In this document: one piece after another, positions 35,541 through 44,689 of the stretch
How the letters are laid out: every line of letters starts with the position of its first letter
How positions within the stretch are numbered: the first letter of the stretch is position 1
Assembly: GCF_914767665.1 (NCBI RefSeq)
Contig: NC_059501.1
Location: forward strand, 26,450,501 to 26,514,500
From: Harmonia axyridis
Lineage: Eukaryota > Arthropoda > Insecta > Coleoptera > Coccinellidae
Direction of reading: 5' to 3'
Length of the DNA: 64,000 nt
The notes under the pieces: generated by a model
The model's database searches: none
Seen by the model: only the letters and a program-made list of their open reading frames with translations
Told to the model about the DNA's origin: nothing
Position numbers and translations under genes: made by a program

Positions 35541-36007
35541 ACGCAGAACTTAAGTAATAAACCTACTGACATGCCCGAATAGAGAACCGAACTACGAAGG
35601 ACCTAGAGACGCGTGACGAAAATTTAATTTATATTTGTGTTTGTCATTGTATGTCTTTTTACGTGTTTGTTGAAATTGATGTATTACGTGTTGCAGACGA
35701 GATTGTATGGTTAGGTTTTTAAATCGAATGAGACCATTGTTTATCATATTGACAACATAGATATAAATATCATAAATTAAATTCAATAAGACAGGAATGT
35801 ATAAAAAAAAATAATGACTTTTGAACTGGCATGCTGATGAATTGTCTTAGCCTTACAAGATCGATTTTTATAATTCTTTTCGAGTTTTCAAATTCTGTAG
35901 GTAAGTGAAAAGTTTTGATTATTTTGAGAGTTATGTTTTATACATCTATTTATTGTAACTTTTGTAGTAGCCCTGATGATGGAATGAAATATTCCGAAAG
36001 CTTGGCA
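35541..36007. repeat. Penelope terminal repeat (pLTR), right
   Basis: Inverted partner of 34325-34791. Its distal end holds the better preserved hammerhead-like core. It is followed by about 50 bases and the 14-bp target duplication. Confidence 0.85.
35973..35999 (+). ncRNA. Hammerhead-ribozyme-like core
   Basis: CTGATGA is followed by a stem (GGAAT, loop GAAAT, ATTCC) and GAAA, the two conserved boxes and stem II of a hammerhead. A tiny 2-bp stem III (GC-TTG-GC) can follow. A clear UH cleavage site and a pairing stem I strand are not visible, so self-cleavage is uncertain. Hammerhead motifs are known in Penelope terminal repeats. Confidence 0.5.
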
Positions 36008-36074
36008 GAGGAATAAAGAACATTCAAGAAATTTAGGTCAATTCCCTTATTCACGCTTACGTTCCCAGGAATAT

Positions 36075-36434
36075 CAACAGAACATTGATAATAATCAATG
36101 AAGAAGGCTTCAACAGAATTTCACAGACTTGACAAATGGAATAAAGGAGCTTGAGAACTCGAATGAATTTTATTTTAAAATTGGTCAGCTACAGGATTAC
36201 GAAGAATAACCGATGTTCGATGACTTAAGCAGTTTCACAATATCTGTTCTGTCGCTACCACATTCAAATGCAATCTGCGAGAGACAATTCTCCAAAATAG
36301 ATTTGATAAAAACTGATTCGAGAAACCGTTTGTTGACTAAAACAATAAATGGAATAATGCATTCTTCACAAAGCATGTATCTCGCGAATGGATGCGTAAA
36401 TTTTCAGCCTTATGTTGTCCATGACAACAGCTAA
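36075..36434 (+). pseudogene. hAT transposase relic, part 2 (C-terminal)
   Basis: After the target duplication the translation continues (NGIKELENSNEFYFKIGQLQ). Past a stop it reaches SLPHSNAICERQFSKIDLIK followed by DSRNRLLTKTINGIMHSSQS, the conserved hAT C-terminal dimerisation segment. It completes the gene interrupted at 34284. Several stops show the host hAT copy is also dead. Confidence 0.8.
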
Positions 36435-36774
36435 CGTTTCCGACCAGAAAAATCAACCTGAAATAAATATTATATTTGATATTTAATTGTGAAGAAATAT
36501 ATTTATAGATAAATAATTGAAACGTTTTTTATTTCATTTTTATTTATTATTTTCAATAATAAAATCAATAACGATTAAATAACAACATTATTTAATTGTT
36601 ACAAAGATCGAGTGAAATTGACGTCACAAAATTACAACTATAAAAGATTTGGTATTCGCTCAGCAAATATGGCTCAATATCTATGAAACAAATTTTCACT
36701 CCCTTTTTTAAAACATTTAAATAAGATATAATTTTTGAAATTTTTGCAAGTTCATTGAACAATCTTATGTAGGA
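36435..36774. other. No gene recognised
   Basis: AT-rich 3' flank of the hAT relic; a minus-strand frame at 36592-36828 is not supported. Confidence 0.5.
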
Positions 36775-36951
36775 TGGGTACGCGCATACATAGGACCGAT
36801 TTCGTGCATTATGAAGAACAAGAAGCAATTTATCTTCAGAATTATTGCTTCTGTGTTACTTACAAGCTGGTTAGACGTGAACATAACATGTATACGAGTT
36901 GAATAATTGTTGAATCTGGAAACCGGAAGTTTGGAATTGACCGAATTTATA
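36775..36951. repeat. 176-bp direct repeat, right copy
   Basis: Partner of 33531-33706; sequence on either side of the two copies is unrelated. Confidence 0.85.
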
Positions 36952-37119
36952 CCCTTGTGGCCTTGTATAATAACATTCTGAATTCATATTGAGACTATCA
37001 GAAGATTTGGAGGACTCTTAATTCACTTTTTTGCTTTGAAATTACTCTGGTGCATAATTATGCAACAGAGTAATTAATTAATGTAACACCAAGAAGGCTT
37101 TGTAATGATTCGAAAAGTG

Positions 37120-37612
37120 TTAAAATGTTGTAGTTTTAGGATATTCAATCAGCTTCTTGATCTGGCCCAAAAGATAACACCGTATCCTATTTTTGATTGT
37201 ACCTACATATCCATGAAGTGCTGACATGGTTGCATCTACTCCAATAGTATTTAATAGTGACTTATAGGGTAAAACAATTCCTTGAATTATTTGTGCCAAT
37301 AGTTCTATATGTGCCTTCCAGTTTAAATTTCGGTTTATTGTTACTCCCAAAAAGGATATCTGTTGAATTGCTCTTACATATTTTGTTATTTTAACTTGAT
37401 ATTTCGAAAGATTGCTCATTATTTTATCTTTCGTCTATGTTTTCTTCACGTTCGAAAGAAGATTATTACGAGATATCCAATTGTTTTTTTTTCTAGGTCG
37501 TGGTTTATACCTGACTTTCTACCTTCCCTATATGGTGCCTTACACATCAACGAGATATCATCAGTGAATATTACTGCCTCATTTTCAGCTAGTTCGATTA
37601 TTTCGTTGGTAT
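37120..37612 (-). pseudogene. LINE reverse transcriptase, downstream part
   Basis: The minus strand reads NEIIELAENEAVIFTDDISL (degraded catalytic box, FTDD for YADD), then after a frameshift MSNLSKYQVKITKYVRAIQQ, ISFLGVTINRNLNWKAHIE and LLNTIGVDATMSALHGYVG. This is the palm-to-thumb region of a non-LTR RT. Upstream coding sequence lies beyond an inserted element, at 38430-38700. Confidence 0.75.
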
Positions 37613-37613
37613 A

Positions 37614-38424
37614 CACTGTGTCCGTAAAGTATGGAACAAATTCATTTTTTGCTAAACAGACCATTTTAAAAAATAATCCTGAAACACGTCCATATTTGAT
37701 TTTAATTTACCGTATTTTAAAATAATAATCTAATATACATGGTAAATTACTTTCGAGTAATGTATCACATGTTGATTTCAATTCGTACAGGGTGGACAAA
37801 AATTCAATATGATAATAAAAAACATTTACGAATACCAAAAATATTGTAGTACTAAACTGTCATTGAACACCAATAAATTACTAAGCAAATAATGACATTT
37901 CACAAAAAACTAGACGACCATATTTTTTTTAAATTGATAAGAAATAATTTCTTTCATATTCTGTCTGCTAGACCACAAGTACCAAACATGTTTGGAAACA
38001 GCTCATTTTTATTAATCTAAAAATGTAACAAACTACAGGGTGTTACATTCAAACCAATTGCCGCTAGACAATAAGTATATTTGAAAATATTGTTAATTTA
38101 ACTAATGAAGAATGTTGCGCGTTACTTTATGAGCACACACAAAACTATTATATTTCTGTCCTCCCTGTACCAATTGAAATCAACATGAGATACATTTTTG
38201 GAATCAGCTTAGCTAGAGTAATCGGACAATTGAGACAAAATGGGGGTGTTCCATTAAAAAAAATGGTGGTGACGTCATTACTCGAAAGTAATTCACCCTG
38301 TATAAAAGATTATTGTTTTAAAATATGGTAAATTAAATTAAAAAATCGACGTGCTCCAGGATTATTTCTTAAAATGGTCTGTTTAGCTAAAAATGAATTT
38401 GTTCCATACTTTACGGACACAGTG
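37614..38424. mobile_element. 811-bp inverted-repeat element splitting a LINE
   Basis: The ends are inverted repeats (CACTGTGTCCGTAAAGTATG at 37614; its complement ending CACAGTG at 38424) flanked by TA. Within it a second inverted repeat with CAGGGTG junctions (37788, about 38298) shows that it is itself composite; the left inner arm has a deletion relative to the right. LINE coding sequence continues on both sides. A related copy lies at 58165-58800. Confidence 0.75.
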
Positions 38425-38429
38425 TATAC

Positions 38430-38700
38430 TTATGCTATATACTTATAACACACAGAAGTAGTCCCAAAATAGATCCCTGAGGAAGTCCTTGTTTGACCGT
38501 CATAAAATCGGAATTGATTGTCTTTGTTTTCTTCAATCAATCTTTGTTTCCTTTCACTCAAGAAGGACTTGATTCATTAAAATAAACACCCCTTATGCCA
38601 TACTTCTGAAGATTTTGAATTAAGATGTTAAAATCAACTCTGTCAAAAGCTTTAGTCAGAACGAAGGAGTTTTATAAGGTTAGTAAGCTTTCATTAGTCC
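38430..38700 (-). pseudogene. LINE reverse transcriptase, upstream part
   Basis: The minus strand reads LTKAFDRVDFNILIQNLQKY, then GIRGVYFN, and later a PQG-type box (SDFMTVKQGLPQGSILG). These are RT fingers and palm motifs preceding the piece at 37120-37612. The two are separated by the inverted-repeat insertion. Confidence 0.75.
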
Positions 38701-39930
38701 TGAACAGTTTGTCATGACAAAAAAATTTAATTTGAAGATTAAATTAATTATCAATATGTTGAATGAAATTCACCTTGGTATAACGTTGATGCTTATTCTT
38801 GAATTTGAATTATTTGAATGTACCATTATGAATTTAAACGTTTTGTTCGACCAACACAAAATTCCCACCCTATATCCATCATTGATTAAGGTGCTCAAGT
38901 TCTGAAGAACACTCACGTCTAAGACACCGTGCAATTGAAATGTATAATGAATGAACTCCCAGGGGTTAGAATACGCTCGATCACACCCTCGAAACGCTTA
39001 CAGAACGAGATATATCCCTTAATTCGAGTCAGCGTGTCGCCTATCAAAGGCGTGCGAAACACACCGAGGAATTTCATTGTTATTTCGCCCTCTCCTCCTT
39101 GTCTCAGCCGCTCGGGAACTGAGAGCCTCTCATGCTGCGCCCCGATGTGCAGAATCGCAGTCATTACTTACTTTTAATAAGTTGCCCCAAAAAGGGGCCC
39201 ATTACGCTGGGCTGCACCGATCCGATCGAGTGCCTCAGGGGGTTCCTCAACTAACCATTTACCATTCGATAATGAATGGCTTTCCAAGAGTACTCTTGTA
39301 ACATGCTATTATGAGCTTTGGATGCATACGTTCATCGTGTCATTGTTGTATGCCCATTGGTTTCGAGGCATAGTAGAAAATACGAATTTGGATGTAATAA
39401 CATGTCTGTATTTTCGGGAAAATTGGGGGTTACCAAAATTCCGATGTTTCAATCGAAGAAATATATACCAAGATGATCAACAGCTGCGGTGAAAGTTGGG
39501 GTTGGTATTAAACGCAACATATGAAATGAAGTATTTTCAGACAGTTGATGCATATAAATTGAATATGTTGTGTCTTAAAAAACAAGGACTAATGATAATT
39601 AAAATAAAATAATACACAGTTTCATGAAATATCAATGATTCAGAAGTTTCTCTATCGAAAGTTGAATACGCTCGCATTGTTAACTGGCAACTAAGCTCTC
39701 AAATAACCTCGAAATATCTCAAAAATTTTTACATTTCACTTACAGGAAGAAAATCCTACATTGTGCTTTCGGAATATTCAGTTTTTTTTTTTTTGAAGTG
39801 TGAATGATAACCTGAAAACTATCGAAGTTAAGTACAGAAAACTGCTGAACTAAACGTTTAATTCGAAAATACAGTATTAATTAAGCGAATTGATATCAAT
39901 TTCAGTCAGAAATCTTCGCAACTACTTATA
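38701..39930. other. No gene; GC-richer island 38920-39310
   Basis: No supported gene. 38920-39310 is markedly more GC-balanced than its surroundings, with overlapping frames on both strands but no recognisable motif. It may be host exon or regulatory DNA. Confidence 0.4.
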
Positions 39931-39932
39931 TA

Positions 39933-40136
39933 CAAGGTTATTTATTAGCTCACCGACAAACTCTGCCATATGAAAGGTTATGTAACGATGAACTGACAAG
40001 TGTATTTACGCCACTATTGAAACCATTTTTTCTTAAATGAATGAAATCGTACATTATGTTTCCATAATGTTTTTTTGTTTAAATTAGATAATCTTTCAAA
40101 TGACAAAGTTTGTCGGTGAGCTAATAAATCACCCTG
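39933..40136. mobile_element. 204-bp MITE (TA target, CAGGGTG-type ends)
   Basis: Near-perfect inverted ends of about 34 bp (TTATTAGCTCACCGACAAAC on the left, GTTTGTCGGTGAGCTAATAA on the right), flanked by TA at 39931-39932 and 40137-40138. No coding content. Fits a Tc1/mariner-type miniature element. Confidence 0.85.
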
Positions 40137-40379
40137 TATAGTATTTTAGACTTTGTGTATATACCAAATTTTCACACTTTGTGACAAAAAAAATGCAGCA
40201 CTACGAAGGTATTGGAATTTTATGACCAAACTTGGCAGAAAAAAATTAGTAAGAGGTCTCAATTCGAAAGAGTTCTCATAATTGAATTACTGGAAGGTGA
40301 TTTTCCAAATTTAGACAAATATCTGACCAAACCACGTGTTGACAGATCTGAATATATTTTAGAATAGTGAAAGCGGCAC

Positions 40380-40490
40380 AAAAACGATTTTCCAAACTTG
40401 GCCACTATGGCCTAAGATTGTTTTTCATCAACGCCAGCATCTTTAGCTCTAGTTGAAAGACAATTTTCCAGGTCTGCTCAATATTGAGAA
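40380..40490 (+). pseudogene. hAT transposase C-terminal fragment
   Basis: One frame reads FSSTPASLALVERQFSRSA, the hAT dimerisation motif (usual form P-TSAPVER-FS-AG). Only about 35 codons are recognisable, preceded by AT-rich decayed sequence. Confidence 0.6.
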
Positions 40491-40639
40491 ACAATTTTTT
40501 TTATATTTAATTATGTTTTAAAGTGATTCTATTTGTATTTCCATTTTGAAATGGTTGATATTTTGTTTTTTTTATACAATAAGTTTCATAAATGAACGTG
40601 TTTTTTGCAAGGTTCCTTCTCATTTGATCATTTTTATTG

Positions 40640-40830
40640 ATGTGCACACTACACAATGAAACTGCTAAAAAAAGTAGCAGTAGAAGGTACTAGATTTTTC
40701 AAGTACTTGATAAATGAATATTCGACTTTACTCGACTTCGAAAAACTACTACTTGACTTGATTTCAAATAGAGCCGAATCAAATATCCTAATTCCAGAAA
40801 AAACCGAATCAATCATATACATATCACACA
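40640..40830. repeat. Foldback-like CAAGTACTTGA sequence beside hAT relic
   Basis: Contains TTCAAGTACTTGA and ACTACTACTTGACTTGATTT, similar to the hairpin element at 2362-2540. It follows a hAT relic and may be its subterminal repeat. Confidence 0.4.
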
Positions 40831-40839
40831 ATCAACATA

Positions 40840-42990
40840 CATACAAAAAAAACCTCTTATAGATTATTTATAATATGGAATAATGTTACCTGATAATTTC
40901 AAATCAATGCTAATTTCAAAAATAATCATGTTCAAAGATGCAAATAAAATTTTTTTCAGTGAAAACAGCATAAAAAGGTTATAAATTGGATGCCTTCTTT
41001 CAAAAAAAGGATTTTGATGGGTTATATGGGACAATTTCTTTGGTTTTGTTTATTTTTGATTTTTTATTTCACTTTTTGGGTATGAATGACCTTGTAGTGT
41101 TATATAAAATATAGTATAATATTTTATACAATCAGTTTAGTTACACTTTTGTAACAAGGTCCATATATGTATGTATATTTTTTGGACCCAATAACGAATT
41201 ACTCTTTTTTCCTTACATACTTAAACTAAATTTTTCGCTTTGGAAAGCTCATTATGAATGTCATAAAAACGAAGGGAAAGCATAAAACAAAAATTTCTTG
41301 AATACCTATCATACTGATATAATATCCTCATAAAAGATGATGATTACACAGGAGCTCAATTTAGGTTCAACCTCGGGTTCAACTTATGTTGGAAAACTGC
41401 ATAAAAATGAGTTTTCTATATAAAGTTCTGAACAGCATCCTTGTGGCCCCCCAATTCTGCAGTTATTGTCCTGAGAGAGTTTCCGAGAGAAGATTGAGAT
41501 CAAAGGGAACTTTTACTGTACCTTTTCGTTAGTAACGCGAATTTGTGGATTTGTGATGACGTTTAACTCGGAGTTTCAACTCGATCAGATCTATTGTTAT
41601 GAAACATTGTTTCCTATTTTCTTCTTGAATTTTTTCTTGTTCTGGTGACGTGACTAACATGATGATATTTGACCTAAATTATAAAAAATGTTATTATACA
41701 TCTACACGCAAAATCTGATAATATTGATAACAATGCAAAGCAGATGCAAATCTCCAAAAAATATTTGGGGACATCTATTTGATTGACAATAGGTCAATAG
41801 ATAAACACCACTTTTCCAGATTTGAGTTGAACCTTCTTTCCAAATAGTTGCCTCTGTCTTCAGCATGATTATTTTCAAATGTGCAAAACCTAATGTGTGC
41901 GCTCCATCAGACCAAATTATTCGACGTGATCGAAGCGCTGTCAAAGGGACTTTCAGTTTTCGTAACCCAATTCCAGCCCGACAGACTGTTTTGTGTCCGT
42001 GAAACCTTGAAAGACTGATGAAAGCTGCCATATGGTCTCTTCTTGCGGTCGCTCATTTACGTTGATTGTTGTCTCTGGACAACAACAAAGGCTCAATTAT
42101 GTGCTTCCGCTCACTGTTTTTCTACTTCTTCCCTAATGACATATATTTGATGAGTTTATTTTACATACGGCATTCGATAACATTAAAGACTACAACTCAG
42201 CAATTTCTTCTTTGTCGATGAAAATATTCTAATGATTTGTTCAATGAAGTGGAACAGTGAATGGAATTAGTGTAGTATGTATAAATTTGAAAGGAATTTA
42301 TGATTGATATAATAGCGATTGAATTGATTTGAATGACTCTATGACAATAAAATACATTATGTGAAAATGATTTTATTTCTTTATAACATTTGTATATTAT
42401 ATTATATACAGCGTGCCAAAAAAGTAACGTAACTCGTCAATAATTCTTGTGCGAAGAACTATTAAGGAAAATCCTCGCACCCGTCCATTTTTATTTTCAA
42501 AAGCAAATTATCGTAGGTATGCACAAAGGTTTTTTACCATAAAAAAAAAAGGTGCGAATGAAAGGAAAATTGGTTGCGCCATTTTTTTCATTGAAACATT
42601 AGAAAATAATCAATAATAAACGTTTTTATTGCAAGAATTTTAAGGTAAAATTTTATTTTCGTTCACATAACTGAATTGGTCTTCGAATGACCGTTGATAC
42701 GATAGATCACAAGCAATATTTTCCAATAGAAAAAAATTGTTGAGGGTTAAGGGTATAAACCCCCAACTTCAAAACTGCATGCATTTCTCGAACTTCGGAA
42801 ATAGAAATCGGAGAGGATATGTCTCAATATTTATTATTTCAAGAATAAGAACCTGACATCAATCAAAAATTGTTAATAAAAAATAGTCACACCAGCCCAT
42901 TGGGAGCATTCAGCTGTTCTATCAGGTGAAATTGATCTATTTTTTAAACTCAAATGTGTCAAATTCGTGATAATAGTTCTCTATGAGTTT
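40840..42990. other. No gene; CAGCGTG-type end near 42410
   Basis: AT-rich. The minus-strand frame at 41702-42031 has no motif I recognise. A TATACAGCGTGCC terminus near 42410 suggests another Tc1/mariner-type fragment. Confidence 0.45.
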
Positions 42991-42998
42991 CGATTATC

Positions 42999-43184
42999 GT
43001 GATTTTCAAGTTCGTATTTGGAATGAAAATATACGAAGAATATACAGGTTTGGGAGATGATGACGATTTCATTGAGCTGGTGACAATAGTAACAAATCCA
43101 AGAAGGTCAAGAACATTCATAAAATCTCCTAACCATTTTAATATATGTAGAGAATTTCTAGATAGATATACATACTTCTATTAG
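42999..43184 (+). pseudogene. Possible PIF/Harbinger transposase N-terminal piece
   Basis: The frame reads DDDDFIELVTIVTNPRRSRT, then FIKSPNHFNICREFLDRY. An acidic start, an Arg-rich stretch and the pattern R-x-x-H/N-F...F-x-x-R-Y/F resemble the N-terminus of insect Harbinger transposases. No downstream DDE region follows, so this is tentative. Confidence 0.3.
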
Positions 43185-43904
43185 GGAAAAACGTGGTGTC
43201 GCACATCATCGAAGATGTTTTTCCAATTATTTGCTTTGGGAGTTGAAAATAAAACCTTTTTCGAAGAAAATATTTATTCAACCCAAAAAACAAACGAAAT
43301 TTATCGCAAATATTTAAAGTGTGGTGCGTTAACCAAGGCGTTAATTTTTTGGCACTAATATATGTACCTCATCAGGATATCAACCCAGGACTATTTAAGG
43401 AGCTATTGAGTAGCTGCCGCGTTTCCCAGACTAGACTCTTCTAGACTTTTTTTATGGGGGTCATAAAATCAAAGATGTATTTCAATAGGTCAAATAATTT
43501 TGAAGAATTACGGCAGAGAATTCGCTGAAGTGGAGCAGATCACTCCTGAAGTCTTTGAGTGAAGTGTAAAAAGTGTCTACACTCGTATCGGTTAGTATCA
43601 CATGGTTTCAGGAGCAAAATTTTCACTGAATTTCGAATGTTTTTTGGGAAAAAACAGATTTTCATCTTCTTCTCTTATTGTGTTATTTTCTCAGAAAACT
43701 TGATAGGTATCTATGGTACAATTTTTTTTACTCCATCATTGAGGCAGGTCTAACAAATTGTGGTAAAAATTGGGGTAGTCATTTAGAAAAAAAAATTAAG
43801 TCACTCTGTAAAAATGAATGACCTCGGAAGTAAAACTTCATGCCCTATGATGGTTAATTAAAAACTGAAATTGACCTGACGGATCGTTTTGCTGAATATT
43901 TCCC

Positions 43905-44645
43905 TCCTGTCAAGAATTCTATGTATCTGGAGAACAATTATCGAAAATTACAGCGATAATTGCATTGTAGGAAGCGAAACTGCACTGCGATAATTGTTCT
44001 GTTCATAGATGCATAGTTTCTATGCATCTTACACAGTTCAAATCTATGGCAATTCCATTCTACATCAGTTTGACAAGTAATGTAACAGTTCATTCGGGAA
44101 ATATTCCTCCGAATTACACTCGTGCATCAAAATGACCGGATAATTTCGCATTCCAGCGTGTTTTCTTTGAAAAACTGCATTCGGTCATTTTCATTTTTGG
44201 AGAAAGAGCCCTCCACCTTCGGTGTCGGGCTCTTTCTCCAAAAATGAAAATGAACTCATGCAGTTTTTATGACAACACGCTGTCATGCAAAATTATCGGT
44301 AATTTTGATGCACTTGTGCAATTACCTACGAATATTTCCCTCCTGTCAAAAATTCTATGTATATGGAGAACAATTATCGAAAATTACAGCGATAATTGCA
44401 TTGTAGGAAGCGAAACTGCACTGCGATAATTGTTCTGTTCATAGATGCATAGTTTCAATGCATCTTACATAGTTCGAATCTATGGCAATTCCATTCTAAA
44501 TCAGTTTGACAAGTAATGTAACACCACCTTCGGTGTCGGGCTCTTTCTCCAAAAATGAAAATGAACTCATGCAGTTTTTATGACAACACGCTGTCATGCA
44601 AAATTATCGGTAATTTTGATGCACTTGTGCAATTACTTACGAAAA
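43905..44645. repeat. Fold-back repeat with two internal duplications
   Basis: A segment GGAGAACAATTATCGAAAAT... of about 185 bp occurs at 43928 and again at 44363. A second segment CACCTTCGGTGTCGGGCTC... occurs at 44214 and 44523. The first 44214 copy faces an inverted partner at 44122-44210, making a hairpin around the CACCTTCGGTG loop. It interrupts an older repeat whose uninterrupted relative is at about 6500-6660. No coding content. Confidence 0.75.
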
Positions 44646-44689
44646 TCATTCAACAACGCAGTTATGAATTTTGTTCCTTACTTTATCCA

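Larger units (their letters stand above)
34285..36060 (-). mobile_element. Penelope-like retroelement nested in hAT
   Basis: Flanked by a 14-bp direct duplication GTTCCCAGGAATAT (34271-34284 and 36061-36074). Inside are two inverted copies of a repeat of about 467 bp (34325-34791 and 35541-36007) enclosing about 750 bp that code on the minus strand for the end of the RT and a GIY-YIG endonuclease. Penelope-like elements are known for terminal repeats that can be inverted. The copy is 5'-truncated. Confidence 0.85.

Noticed and set aside
33531..36951. The 176-bp direct repeats as LTRs of a retrotransposon
   Set aside because: The enclosed sequence is hAT plus Penelope, there is no gag-pol, primer-binding site or short target duplication, and the repeats lack TG...CA ends.
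38919..39177. Frames of about 80 codons on both strands of the GC-richer island
   Set aside because: Both strands are equally open, as expected from fewer AT-rich stops. No protein motif was recognised on either strand.
41702..42031. Minus-strand frame of 109 codons
   Set aside because: No recognisable motif in this frame, no splice or promoter support, and only mild compositional difference from neighbours.
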